From Chloroflexota bacterium (GTDB lineage: Bacteria > Chloroflexota > Dehalococcoidia > UBA2247 > RBG-13-53-26), in NCBI GenBank assembly GCA_017885485.1, contig JAFNFZ010000001.1, forward strand, positions 1 to 16,482: DNA of 16,482 nt, read 5' to 3'. Below the pieces are notes generated by a model. It did no database searches, was not told the origin of the DNA, and saw only the letters and a list, made by a program, of their open reading frames with translations. Position numbers and translations under genes: made by a program. Positions 6,937 to 15,320 of this stretch are shown here, piece after piece. Numbering within the stretch: position 1 is the stretch's first letter; the number at the start of each line of letters is the position of its first letter.

Positions 6937-8091
6937 ATGAACGCTCGGCAGAGGCTGTTGACCGCTCTGGATCATAGGGAGCCGGACCGCGTTCCAAATG
7001 ATCTCGGAGGAACAGATGTGACTTCCATCTGCCGCGGTGCCTACGTCGACCTGATGAGATACCTGGGGCGCGATCCCGGCGAAGTGAAGATCGTGAACAT
7101 AGTTGAACAGCTGCCTGCGCTGGCCGACACCTTTCTGGAGGATGACATCAAGGCTGACACAAGGCAAATCCGCGAACAGGGCGGATCATCCTGGAAGCTC
7201 CAGGTTGAGGAGGACGACCGGTATTACAGATTCCTTAGCGAATGGGGGATTGAGCTGAAGATGCCAAAAGAGGGTGGGCACTACTTTGATCTTGTTGGCC
7301 ACCCACTCAAGGAACCCTCGCTAAGAACCCTCGAGGAATTTCCGTGGCCCGACCCCGCGGACCCGGCAAGGTGGAGAGGCTTGAGGGAACAGGCAGAGGC
7401 GCTGTTCCGGAACACTGATTACGGCCTGGTCATAGGATGTGTCTTCGGAATGGGAGTCTTCGAAGGTCCACAGTATCTTCGCGGGATGGGGGATTTCCTA
7501 ATGGACCTCCTTACATATCCCGAATTCGCTGACAAGCTAATGGACCACATTGCAGAGTTGTTAACCGTAGCCTATGCCCACATGCTTGATGAGGTAGGAG
7601 AGTATGTGCAAGTAGTATCTGTCTGCGATGACTTGGCGACGCAACTCGGCCCCATGATTTCTCCGGAGCTGTATCGCAAGCGGATAAAGCCACGGCAGAA
7701 GCGGATCATTGATGCAATAAGGACAAAGTCGGACGCCCGCATCCTCTACCATGGTTGTGGGTCAACCCGGGAGTTCTTGCCCGATCTCATCGATATTGGG
7801 GTTGACATATTCAACCCGGTCCAAGTAGGGGCAAAGGGGATGGGGGACACCCGAGGGTTGAAACAAGAATTCGGAAAAGATCTGACGTTCTGGGGAGGGA
7901 TATGTGACGCACAACGCGTGCTTCCCTTCGGTACGCCTGATGAAGTCAAACAAGAGACAAGAAGGCGCTTGGATGATCTCATGCCGGGTGGTGGATTTGT
8001 GGTCGCCCCCATTCACAACATCCAGGACTTAACGCCACCGCAGAACATCATGGCAATGTACGAGACCATACACGAGTATGGGAACTACTAG
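6937..8091 (+). CDS. URO-D-family corrinoid-dependent methyltransferase
   Basis: This 384-residue TIM barrel protein belongs to the uroporphyrinogen decarboxylase superfamily, which includes MtaA/MtbA and demethylase methyltransferases. The N-terminus MNARQRLLTAL...DRVP is the classic family opening and fixes the start at ATG 6937, 6 nt after GGAGG. The frame is open further upstream but lacks family character. A YHGCGS motif places His272 and Cys274 where MtaA-type enzymes bind zinc. A third ligand could be His360 in the late A-P-I-H-N-I-Q segment, where MtaA has Cys. No haem-pathway genes are nearby, while a second URO-D gene and a corrinoid protein lie downstream. Methyl transfer to or from a corrinoid protein is therefore more likely than decarboxylation. 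The substrate is unknown. Confidence 0.9.
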   Translation: MNARQRLLTALDHREPDRVPNDLGGTDVTSICRGAYVDLMRYLGRDPGEVKIVNIVEQLPALADTFLEDDIKADTRQIREQGGSSWKLQVEEDDRYYRFLSEWGIELKMPKEGGHYFDLVGHPLKEPSLRTLEEFPWPDPADPARWRGLREQAEALFRNTDYGLVIGCVFGMGVFEGPQYLRGMGDFLMDLLTYPEFADKLMDHIAELLTVAYAHMLDEVGEYVQVVSVCDDLATQLGPMISPELYRKRIKPRQKRIIDAIRTKSDARILYHGCGSTREFLPDLIDIGVDIFNPVQVGAKGMGDTRGLKQEFGKDLTFWGGICDAQRVLPFGTPDEVKQETRRRLDDLMPGGGFVVAPIHNIQDLTPPQNIMAMYETIHEYGNY

Positions 8092-8416
8092 GACTCGTGA
8101 GGTATCCCATCACCACGCATGATGGGAGCGCATTGGTGATGGCTCGGTAGACGGGTGGACAGCAAGGGACTTGGGGAACAGGCTCTCTCGCGGATGATGA
8201 AAGAGACCTGTTGGCTGGCCCCTGGCTAGAGCGCCCGATGCAGGGGCAAGAAGTGAGGAGGGCGCGGCTACACCAACCACAACTGGAAACCGCAATCCTT
8301 GCGCGAGGATAGGCGGGCTTCGGTAGTGTAGGGCGCGAGGAGGCGTGCCTGCGCAGTTCGTGGATGAAGCCAAAGCGCGTATGCGAATAGGCCCGAGACC
8401 ATAGGAGAAGCTTGGC
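8092..8416. other. Gap of about 325 bp with mutually exclusive hairpins
   Basis: No gene is evident. Near the 5' end two hairpins share the same left arm (see the entry at 8106-8142). A further small inverted repeat, ATCCT/AGGAT, lies about 110 bases upstream of the hydroxylase start. The 3' end holds AGGAGAA (8403-8409), the ribosome binding site of the molybdenum hydroxylase gene. This is the most likely leader region for the hydroxylase operon, though no convincing -35/-10 pair was found. Confidence 0.5.
8106..8142 (+). promoter_or_regulatory. Two competing hairpins upstream of the molybdenum hydroxylase operon
   Basis: CCCATCA (8106-8112) pairs perfectly with TGATGGG (8120-8126). The overlapping CCATCACC (8107-8114) pairs perfectly with GGTGATGG (8135-8142). 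Both cannot form at once. Neither is followed by a T-tract, so this is not a standard terminator. It lies 15-51 nt after the methyltransferase stop codon and could be a 3' stabiliser, a processing site or a regulatory switch. Confidence 0.35.
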
Positions 8417-9727
8417 GTGCAACTGGACGACAGGAAGAAACGGATTGAGTCTCTGTTCAGTGAACCGGGCACTTGGGTTCCCCAAGAGGGAACTTCGTCA
8501 CAGAGGAGTCACCTGGCAAAGGCTTGTGGCCAATTGGTCTATCCTAGCGATTTCATCTTGCCCGGGATGCTTACTGGGAAGACCTTGTATAGCCCCTACC
8601 CACACTGTCGCATCAATGCCATCCTAACCGGCAAGGCCAAGAGTATCCCTGGGGTACACGCTGTTCTCACAGCCAAGGATGTTCCGGGTATCAACAGGTT
8701 CGTCAAGACTGTCCCGGACCAGCCATTGCTGGCCGAGGGTCGAGCTCGGACCACAGCTGATCCACTGGCAATCGTAGCCGCGGAGACTTCAGACGCCGCC
8801 GATGCTGCCATAGAGGCCATCGAACTGAATCTGACCCCCTTGCCGGCAGTGTTTGATCCAGAAGAGGCGTTGTCCCCCAATGCGCCTCAGGTCCATGATG
8901 CAGGCAACTTGGCTGGCGAACGGCGGATTGTTCACGGTGACATTGAGGTAGGGATGGCGCAGGCTGACGTGATCGTGGAGGATACCTATGTCTTGCCGTG
9001 GGTGGATCACGCGTATCTAGAAACTGAAGCAGCGGTGGCAGCCCCCGGTGAGGACGGCCACATCACCCTCTGGAGGGGCTCTCAGAATATCTACGATGAC
9101 CGCCTCGCGCTGAGCCAGATCCTCTATAGGCCCGAGGAGCGTTTCAGAGTGATATTCCTTCCGCCTGGCGGCTCTTTCGGAGGCAAACACAATCAGGAGG
9201 GTCTATTTGCTGCCCTCTTAGCTAGCTACACTAGCCGTCCTGTTCGGATGGTGTTCGACCGAAAGGAATCGCTGCGAGTACACAACAAGCGTTCGCGGGT
9301 GCGCATCCACCACAAGTTGGGTGCCCGTGCGGATGGCCATCTGACGGCGGCTCAGGTGGAGATGATCTGGGACAATGGCGCCTATACCAGTTTCTCGATG
9401 ATCGTGTTCGACTTCGCATGTGTTCAAGCTACGGGTCCATACCGAGTGCCGCATGCCTATGTCCATGGGCGGCTAGTGTATACGAACAATGTCCCATCGG
9501 GTGGTATGCGAGGACTTGGTACGCCCCAAGTGGAATTCGCAGTCGAATCCCAGATGGATCAGCTTGCTAGGCGACTTGGGATCCACCCGCTCAAGTTGCG
9601 CTGGATCAACGCTTTCCGCGAGGGGGACAGCGCGATTACGGGGCGGCTTCCCCCCGGATGTTACTTCGTGGACACGCTGGAAGCTGCGGCTCTAAGTGTA
9701 GGCGTGGACGTGAGGGAAGGACGATGA
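8417..9727 (+). CDS. Molybdenum hydroxylase, N-terminal half of the Mo-cofactor subunit (NdhL-like)
   Basis: This 436-residue protein is the first part of an XdhA/CoxL-type molybdopterin subunit of a xanthine dehydrogenase-family hydroxylase, which inserts water-derived oxygen into heterocycles or aldehydes. It includes the N-terminal a/b-hammerhead segment (LPGMLTGK to VLTAKDVPG) and the Q-N loop with Gln223. Cofactor motifs are GGSFGGK at 251-257 and the R-G-L-G-T-P-Q motif with Arg365. It ends where fused enzymes continue, and the next gene supplies the remainder. Eubacterium barkeri nicotinate dehydrogenase has this same split (NdhL of about 50 kDa, NdhM of about 37 kDa), so this looks like a true subunit rather than a broken gene. 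GTG 8417 has AGGAGAA 7 nt upstream. It overlaps the next gene by ATGA. Confidence 0.93.
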   Translation: MQLDDRKKRIESLFSEPGTWVPQEGTSSQRSHLAKACGQLVYPSDFILPGMLTGKTLYSPYPHCRINAILTGKAKSIPGVHAVLTAKDVPGINRFVKTVPDQPLLAEGRARTTADPLAIVAAETSDAADAAIEAIELNLTPLPAVFDPEEALSPNAPQVHDAGNLAGERRIVHGDIEVGMAQADVIVEDTYVLPWVDHAYLETEAAVAAPGEDGHITLWRGSQNIYDDRLALSQILYRPEERFRVIFLPPGGSFGGKHNQEGLFAALLASYTSRPVRMVFDRKESLRVHNKRSRVRIHHKLGARADGHLTAAQVEMIWDNGAYTSFSMIVFDFACVQATGPYRVPHAYVHGRLVYTNNVPSGGMRGLGTPQVEFAVESQMDQLARRLGIHPLKLRWINAFREGDSAITGRLPPGCYFVDTLEAAALSVGVDVREGR

Positions 9728-10707
9728 AGAAGCGCGGCATGGGGTTCGCGTCCGCCTGGCAAGGATCCAACTATCATTTCGGAGCCGTGGACAGCGCGAC
9801 TGTCCGAATCGAATTGGCGGAGGACCTACGACTGAGAATCGGAGTGGCCGCATCGGACATCGGGCAAGGTAGCACTGAAACGATCTGCAAGATTGTATCG
9901 GAGGCATTTGGCGGTTACCCTCTGGATTGCATTGAGTTTCTTGATCCTGATACAGGCGTCACCCCTGACGGCGGCGCCACGGGAGCGTCACGATTCACTG
10001 AGGTGGTTGGGAGTGCGGCGTTAAGGGCGGCCGGATTGCTCATAGAGACGTTGCGAATCGCCGGATCCGAAATCGCGAATTGTCCTCCAGAAGAGATCGT
10101 GATTCGAGGGCACTCTCTTTTTGGGCGAGGGGGGGTCGAAGTAGGCCTCGCTGACGTCGTTAGGGCATGTAGGCAGATGGGATTATCGCTGTCAAGAACG
10201 GCCAGTCATCAGCCCCCAATGACTGAGCCTCTGGATGACTTGGGCCAAGGCTACGCGGTAAACCAGTATGCATATGCCACCTATATTGCCGAGGTAGAGG
10301 TGGATACTAATACAGGAGAGGTGCAAGTCCTTCGCGTCTCCACCTTTGTAGACGCAGGCAGGATCATCAACCAGAAGGGTGCTGAGATGCAGGTTGACGG
10401 TGGAATGGCGATGGGATTGGGGTATGCGCTAATGGAGGATCTCGTTCAGGAGAATGGCATGGTGAAGACGGACACCTTGGCAACCTACCTGATCCCAAGC
10501 GTGTACGATATGCCGTTGGAGATCACCTACAGTTTCGTGGGAAAGCCGGTGCCATCGAATGAGCTGGGGGCGAAGGGGATGGCTGAACTTGTAGTAGTGC
10601 CCATCATCCCCGCCATCCTCAACGCCATTTACGATGCAGTTGGGGCCCGAATAACGGAGTTGCCCGCGACGCCCGAGCGCATTCTCCTAAGCCTGGAAGA
10701 TGCTTGA
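9724..10707 (+). CDS. Molybdenum hydroxylase, C-terminal half of the Mo-cofactor subunit (NdhM-like)
   Basis: The 327-residue protein starts exactly where the previous one stops within the xanthine dehydrogenase fold: MKKRGMGFA is the usual r-r-G-x-G-x-a strand. It carries the second cofactor loop DIGQGSTET (Gln48), the G-A-S-R-F-T-E motif, and the active-site segment GAKGMAEL. There Glu288 matches the catalytic base of K-G-x-G-E in xanthine oxidase. The C-terminal ELPATPERIL helix is typical. The gene begins within the stop of the L subunit (ATGA) behind GAGGGAAGG (9712-9720), which supports independent, coupled initiation. It in turn overlaps a possible TTG start of the kinase gene. Substrate class cannot be assigned; E. 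barkeri nicotinate dehydrogenase is the closest architectural precedent. Confidence 0.93.
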   Translation: MKKRGMGFASAWQGSNYHFGAVDSATVRIELAEDLRLRIGVAASDIGQGSTETICKIVSEAFGGYPLDCIEFLDPDTGVTPDGGATGASRFTEVVGSAALRAAGLLIETLRIAGSEIANCPPEEIVIRGHSLFGRGGVEVGLADVVRACRQMGLSLSRTASHQPPMTEPLDDLGQGYAVNQYAYATYIAEVEVDTNTGEVQVLRVSTFVDAGRIINQKGAEMQVDGGMAMGLGYALMEDLVQENGMVKTDTLATYLIPSVYDMPLEITYSFVGKPVPSNELGAKGMAELVVVPIIPAILNAIYDAVGARITELPATPERILLSLEDA

Positions 10708-12212
10708 GGAAAGGCGAGACGCCTGAGCCCATGAGGGATCCACTCTTCATTGGCATGGATCTAGGGACCACAAACGGGAAGGTCGCGTGTTTTGACCGGA
10801 ACGGTCATCTCTTGGCTGAAGTGAAGCATGGATACTTGACGGGATTCCCTCAGGAGGGGTGGGCCGAGCAAGATCCGAAAGACTGGATCGATGCCTTGAG
10901 CTTGGGACTCTGTGAGATCGTTGCCGAGTTGGGGTCTCGGAAGCGAGATGTTGTAGGCCTGGCATTGTCTACTTTTGGGCCAGGGATTGTTGTTGTCGGC
11001 GAAGACGGCAGTCCGCTTGCGCCTTGCCCCACATGGCAAGATGTGCGGTGCTTTCCGTATGGTAAACGCCTCCTTGAGGCAGTAGGCCCCAACTGGATCG
11101 GGCTGGGCCCACCGTTGGGGGCATTCCAGGCGAAACTCCTTTGGATGAAGGAGGAATACCCACAGATCATCGCTAAGGCCGCTTTTGTCACACCGATCAA
11201 GGGTTTCTTGCTGCATTGGTTAACGGGCAGAGCAACGACTGACCCTTCCAGTGGGCCAGCCTCAAGCTACTGGTGGCCACCCGCGATCGAATACTCCGGC
11301 TGGGACATCAACAGGCTCCCAAGTATTCTGTCATGCACTGAAGTGGCGGGTGGATTGCGTCCTTCCATCGCTCGTCAAGTCGGGCTTAAGGCCGGTCTGC
11401 CTGTCTTTGCCGGCCTCAACGACGGGGCCGCTGCCACGTTGGGTAGTGGCGCCATAAGCCTCGGAGATAGCGTCGCTTCAATTGGCACCAATGGCGCGGC
11501 ACGGGTAGTGCTTCCGAACCGTATTGACCCGGAGGTTGTGCTGAGACGGTCTCTCTTCACGTGGCCGTACGTAGATGGGCTTTGGATTGGCGGGGGTTTC
11601 ACGTGCAGCGCAGCTAGTAGTCTTCAGTGGTTGGCGGATCAGTTTGGACTTGCACGTGACCAGGTTGCGTACGATGCGCTTCTTGCGGGAGTGGAGAGGG
11701 TGCCAATTGGGAGTCGAGGCGTCCTTTTTCTGCCATATATCACCGGGCGTGGTACGCCGAAGCCTAATCCAGATGCGCGCGGCGCCTTACTCCATTTGGG
11801 TATTGGCCATGGCCGAGCGGAGCTGACCCGGGCCGTCTTGGAGGGCGTGGCCCTTGCCTTGCGTGAGATTTTCGATGAGTTTGCACGCCTTGACTTCGAT
11901 CTTCACAAGCTCTACCTGACTGGAGGCGGAGCACGGAGCGCGCTGTGGCGGCAGATCATCGTAGATGTATTGAATGTACCAGTAATGCATTCGTGCGGAG
12001 ATTCAACACTGGGCGATGCCATGGTTGTGGCTGTGGGAGTAGGGCACTACTCGGGTTTTGCGGCTGCCGCGGATGGAATGGTTGCGCAACGGCCGTGCGA
12101 GATGCCAAGCACGGATGCTGTGGTTGCGTACAAGCGTCTCTATGAGGTGTTCACAGAGAATCGGGAAGCCGTTCTGAATGCGCCGCGCTTTGAAGCGAGA
12201 ATGACAGCGTGA
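10704..12212 (+). CDS. FGGY-family carbohydrate kinase (xylulokinase-like)
   Basis: This cytoplasmic ATP-dependent kinase acts on a sugar or polyol; it has 502 residues from TTG 10704 or 493 from ATG 10731. The first FGGY domain opens with a phosphate loop FIGMDLGTTNGKV. WAEQDP (53-58, TTG numbering) is typical of the family. Asp240 in AGLNDGAAAT is the expected catalytic base, and TGGGARSALW (406-415) is the adenosine-binding motif of the second domain. TTG 10704 overlaps the NdhM-like stop as TTGA with GGAAG 5 nt upstream, suggesting coupling. ATG 10731 gives the more usual N-terminus but has a poor ribosome site, so the start is unresolved. A sugar kinase between molybdenum hydroxylase subunit genes is odd and suggests the hydroxylase substrate carries, or is metabolised with, a sugar. 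Confidence 0.92.
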   Translation: MRKGETPEPMRDPLFIGMDLGTTNGKVACFDRNGHLLAEVKHGYLTGFPQEGWAEQDPKDWIDALSLGLCEIVAELGSRKRDVVGLALSTFGPGIVVVGEDGSPLAPCPTWQDVRCFPYGKRLLEAVGPNWIGLGPPLGAFQAKLLWMKEEYPQIIAKAAFVTPIKGFLLHWLTGRATTDPSSGPASSYWWPPAIEYSGWDINRLPSILSCTEVAGGLRPSIARQVGLKAGLPVFAGLNDGAAATLGSGAISLGDSVASIGTNGAARVVLPNRIDPEVVLRRSLFTWPYVDGLWIGGGFTCSAASSLQWLADQFGLARDQVAYDALLAGVERVPIGSRGVLFLPYITGRGTPKPNPDARGALLHLGIGHGRAELTRAVLEGVALALREIFDEFARLDFDLHKLYLTGGGARSALWRQIIVDVLNVPVMHSCGDSTLGDAMVVAVGVGHYSGFAAAADGMVAQRPCEMPSTDAVVAYKRLYEVFTENREAVLNAPRFEARMTA

Positions 12213-12234
12213 TCCAGGGCGGAGGAGACTGGTA

Positions 12235-13107
12235 TTGAACACAGCCCCCACAGAAACCGAATACCGCTTCCCCGGCAGCGTTGAGGAAGCCATTGAACTC
12301 AAGGAGCAGTTCGGTGAACGAGCTAGGTTCATCGCTGGCGGCACGGATCTCCTATTGCTCATGGAGCAACAGAGGTGTCATCCAGAACTTCTTATCGATC
12401 TGACCAAGATACGCTCACTGCAGGGTTTTTCGGTCGGCGGTGGACACGTTCGTATCGGCAGCGCTATCACATATAGCCAGCTCTTGGCCTCGCCAGCTTT
12501 CACGCAAGCGGTGCCTTTCTTGGCAGATGCGATCCGCACAATCGGAGGGGTGCAAGTCCGGAATGTGGCCACGCTTGTGGGCAACATTACCAACGCTTCG
12601 CCGGCGGGAGATACTCTCGCGCCTCTCTACGTGTTGAATACCACGATCCATGTTTCTGGTCCTCGCGGATCCAGATTGGTCCCCATTGAAGACTTCATCT
12701 TGGATGTTAGACGGATAGACTTGAAGGATGGCGAGTTGGTAACCCACGTGTGTATCGACATCCCCGATCAAGAAGAGCGAGGAGCGTTCGAGAAGCTGGG
12801 GCGGCGGAGGGCAATGGCCATTGCCGTTGTTAGCGTATGCGCGGTCTTGCGGATCGATCATGGTCGGGTGGAGGGCGCCCGGATTGCCCTAGGCGCTGTG
12901 GCGCCAACGATTATGCGAGTCCGGGATGTGGAGGCCTTTCTGGTGGGACGGGCTCTAGACACAAACACAATCGGAAAGGCGGGCTCCTTGGCAAGTGAGC
13001 TAGCAAAGCCCATTGACGACATTCGCGCCTCGGCTGGCTATCGAAGGTTGGCGGTGCGGGGTCTAGTGCGTCGCGCGCTGGAGAACATTCGAGCGCGGAT
13101 AGAGTAA
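12235..13107 (+). CDS. Molybdenum hydroxylase FAD-binding subunit (NdhF/XdhB/CoxM-like)
   Basis: This 290-residue FAD subunit would pass electrons from the iron-sulfur clusters to the final acceptor. The first FAD loop is FIAGGTDLL with AGGTD at 34-38. The second is VRNVATLVGNI...ASPAGD at 108-126, where a Val replaces the usual first Gly of the T-L-G-G-N form. The CO-dehydrogenase flavoprotein C-terminal domain ends with SAGYRRLAVRGLVRRAL. No extra cysteine cluster of the 4-hydroxybenzoyl-CoA reductase type was seen. TTG 12235 is favoured because GGAGGAG (12221-12227) lies 7 nt upstream and the homologous region begins soon after. It is 22 nt downstream of the kinase and 12 nt upstream of the iron-sulfur subunit gene, so all are one operon. 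Confidence 0.93.
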   Translation: MNTAPTETEYRFPGSVEEAIELKEQFGERARFIAGGTDLLLLMEQQRCHPELLIDLTKIRSLQGFSVGGGHVRIGSAITYSQLLASPAFTQAVPFLADAIRTIGGVQVRNVATLVGNITNASPAGDTLAPLYVLNTTIHVSGPRGSRLVPIEDFILDVRRIDLKDGELVTHVCIDIPDQEERGAFEKLGRRRAMAIAVVSVCAVLRIDHGRVEGARIALGAVAPTIMRVRDVEAFLVGRALDTNTIGKAGSLASELAKPIDDIRASAGYRRLAVRGLVRRALENIRARIE

Positions 13108-13119
13108 CAGGGACATACG

Positions 13120-13599
13120 ATGCCTAGTCTACGAATGACTTTGAATGGCGAAACGGTCTCGCTGAGCGTTACTGGGACGCGCACGCTGCTTGATGTGCTT
13201 CGGGAGGACCTGAATCTACGAGGCACGAAGGGCGGCTGTCGAGAAGGGGAGTGTGGTTCATGCACGGTATTGCTTGATGGCAGGGCGGTCAACGCATGCC
13301 TCCTGCCGGCGATGAAGGCAGACGGCTGTTCGGTCACCACTATTGAAGGGGTGGGCTCCACAGAGGCGCCCCATCCACTTCAAGAGATGATCGCTGAGGC
13401 AGGAGGTGTACAGTGCGGCTATTGCACTCCGGGGTTTGTGATGTCAGCGTTGGCTCTGCTGATAGCCTGCCCGAAACCGAGCGTTGAGGAAGTTGAGTCG
13501 GCAATTAGCGGCAACCTCTGCCGATGTACAGGATACAAGCGAATCATCCAGGGGATCTTGCGGGCTGCGGCGACAATGCCAAGGCAGGAGACGACATAG
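13120..13599 (+). CDS. Molybdenum hydroxylase 2x[2Fe-2S] subunit (NdhS/XdhC/CoxS-like)
   Basis: This 159-residue iron-sulfur subunit is full length for the family. The N-terminal plant-type ferredoxin domain binds one cluster through Cys40, Cys45, Cys48 and Cys60 ([10 protein letters not shown]). The C-terminal four-helix domain binds the second through Cys99 and Cys102 (QCGYCTPG) and Cys134 and Cys136 (LCRCTGY). All eight ligands are present. It carries electrons from the molybdenum site to the FAD subunit. ATG 13120 lies 12 nt after the FAD gene with a modest CAGGGA site. It is the last identified subunit of the hydroxylase. The second URO-D gene begins 20 nt later, so that gene probably belongs to the same transcript. 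Confidence 0.96.
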   Translation: MPSLRMTLNGETVSLSVTGTRTLLDVLREDLNLRGTKGGCREGECGSCTVLLDGRAVNACLLPAMKADGCSVTTIEGVGSTEAPHPLQEMIAEAGGVQCGYCTPGFVMSALALLIACPKPSVEEVESAISGNLCRCTGYKRIIQGILRAAATMPRQETT

Positions 13600-13619
13600 C
13601 ACGATATGAGGACAGCATC

Positions 13620-14852
13620 GTGATGAATGCCAATCTGCCGAGGCTGCTTGATCGAGTTCGTGAGATCTGTGAGGAGTGCTCGACGCCGGAATGGGGTGAT
13701 CTGTGGGATCGCGCCACTGCGGCTACAAGTAACAGCAGTATGTTTGCGTACCCGAACCCGATTGCGGCAACCGGGAGGGCGCCCTTTGTCTTCCTTCCTG
13801 ATGCCACCTTTTACGCCAGCCTGTTTGGGTACAACCTCGAGCGCGTCTTCAGAGACGCTCGGACTCACATCTGTTTTGCCTTGGAGCAAGCCATCTGGAA
13901 TTTCGAGAACCTTCACCACGATGCAGTTGTAGGCAAGACGATTCTCATAAGTCAGCTTGGTTTCTTTGCCCCCAGCCTATTCGGTATGACGCCTGTATAC
14001 GCTGATGACGCGGTTCCTTGGATCAAAGGCCCTGTTATCAAGGACAAGGCAAGCTTTGCTGGACTCAAGAGGCCGGACTTCTATACTTCGGGTTTGTCCC
14101 CCTTGGTTCACCGAATGTATAGCGAAGCGAGGGATATTCTGCCCGGTGATTTTCGTGTGGAGTTCACTACGTGGCTGACGGGTCCCTTCTCGCTCCTGTT
14201 TCACCTGAGAGGGATCACCAGTCTTGCCCTAGACATGATGGATGACCCGCCTTTCGTCCATGCGATGATGGCATTCGCCAACGAGTGCATGAAGGATTGG
14301 TGGACGCAAAGAGCGCGGTTTTTGGGTCGAGAAGCTCTCGACCCTATCATCTTGGGTGATGATGAAGTTGGGGTCCCTTGGATATCCCCGGCATTGTACG
14401 AGGAGTTCGTGCTGCCCTATGAGAGGGAGTTGGCCGAGTACTTCGGAGGGATTGACTACTGGCATAGCTGTGGGGATTGCACCAAATTGCTGCCGCTCTT
14501 GGCGCGAATCTCGAAGCTGCGCATGATGGACGTTGGCCCGTGGACCAAGCTGCAACCAGCCGTGGAGCTATTCGGGAAGCGATCCGGTTCGAGCATAATG
14601 AAGCGGCTGCATCCTGTGTCTGAAGTACTCATGGCGACAGAGGAGCAGATGCGGTCGCGCCTACTTCAAGTGAAAGCGACCTGCTATGATGTGCCTTACA
14701 TGTTGCTTTTCGATGGGATAAGCGTTCTAGAGGACGTCAGGAGCAGCGTAGAGAAGGTGCTGTTGCTGGATCGTGTTTGTCATGAGGTGTTTCATGAGGA
14801 TCCAACGAGGCCCAATGTGGAGCCAGAAACGACATTGAGTACTTCACGTTGA
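13620..14852 (+). CDS. Second URO-D-family protein, probable corrinoid-linked methyltransferase
   Basis: This 410-residue protein belongs to the uroporphyrinogen decarboxylase superfamily but is divergent from the one at 6937-8091. The central TIM barrel segment includes FTTWLTGPFSLLFHLRG and an I-L-G-D-D-E strand. The zinc-type motif HSCGDC gives His282, Cys284 and an extra Cys287. Cys355 (ATCYD) could be a third ligand. The long N-terminal region lacks the usual R-x-R-x-x-x-A-L start. GTG 13620 lies 8 nt from GAGG (13608-13611); ATG 13623 is the next codon and is the alternative. It is 20 nt after the iron-sulfur subunit gene, so probably part of the hydroxylase operon, and is followed by a gap and then the corrinoid protein. 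It could be the substrate-side or acceptor-side methyltransferase; the sequence does not say which. Confidence 0.87.
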   Translation: MMNANLPRLLDRVREICEECSTPEWGDLWDRATAATSNSSMFAYPNPIAATGRAPFVFLPDATFYASLFGYNLERVFRDARTHICFALEQAIWNFENLHHDAVVGKTILISQLGFFAPSLFGMTPVYADDAVPWIKGPVIKDKASFAGLKRPDFYTSGLSPLVHRMYSEARDILPGDFRVEFTTWLTGPFSLLFHLRGITSLALDMMDDPPFVHAMMAFANECMKDWWTQRARFLGREALDPIILGDDEVGVPWISPALYEEFVLPYERELAEYFGGIDYWHSCGDCTKLLPLLARISKLRMMDVGPWTKLQPAVELFGKRSGSSIMKRLHPVSEVLMATEEQMRSRLLQVKATCYDVPYMLLFDGISVLEDVRSSVEKVLLLDRVCHEVFHEDPTRPNVEPETTLSTSR

Positions 14853-15320
14853 CACACTCGAAAACGACGGATCAGAGATAGCGTCGGCAGCCGTGCGGGA
14901 GCAGGTGCCATGAGCCACGGCAGGCAATGTGGGATGCAAAGTTGAAGCTGTTCCCCGGAATAGGCCATCTGGAAGCTGAGGGAGCCCGACGTGCGCGGGA
15001 GGCAGGAAGGCTGGCTGGCCAGTTCTCACCCTTTCTCGGGATAGGCAACCGGACCTACCTGCGACCCGGGATAGACGCAGGACCATCGCCCTGCACGAGG
15101 AGTTCGGTGGCTTGGGTACAGACATAGGACCTGCCGCGCTGGACGGGGCTGTCCGAGGAGAGTAGCGCCGAACCAAGTCTCAATAGTCGCGTCGTCCTTG
15201 CGAGTAGTTGGCGTGCGGCTGGAGGCCGCACTCGGTCCGGGATGCTTGCATGGAAGGGTCAAATGCACGGCAGTCCGCGCGTAGCAACAAGCGCACAAGG
15301 ACTAGAAGGGTTGAACAGAC
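14853..15320. other. Gap of about 470 bp upstream of the corrinoid protein gene
   Basis: No protein family is recognisable in any frame. A perfect 7-bp hairpin, GTGCGGC (15213-15219) with GCCGCAC (15225-15231), lies about 90 nt before the corrinoid start without a T-tract. I looked for a cobalamin riboswitch and did not find its conserved core. The corrinoid gene has its own ribosome site (AGAAGGG, 15305-15311) and may have its own promoter here, but none is clear. Confidence 0.5.
15213..15231 (+). repeat. Perfect 7-bp hairpin in the corrinoid gene leader
   Basis: GTGCGGC and GCCGCAC flank a 5-nt loop (TGGAG). It is GC-rich and stable, with no T-tract, about 90 nt upstream of the corrinoid protein start. 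It could be an untranslated-region structure or, if transcribed from upstream, an mRNA processing or stability element. Confidence 0.4.

Noticed and set aside
9658..9727. Programmed ribosomal frameshift joining the two Mo-cofactor halves
   Set aside because: No slippery heptamer or downstream pseudoknot is apparent, the second gene has its own ribosome site, and a natural split is known in nicotinate dehydrogenase.
14853..15320. Cobalamin riboswitch before the corrinoid protein gene
   Set aside because: A GCCACGG stretch caught the eye, but the conserved core and flanking pairing of B12 riboswitches are not present.
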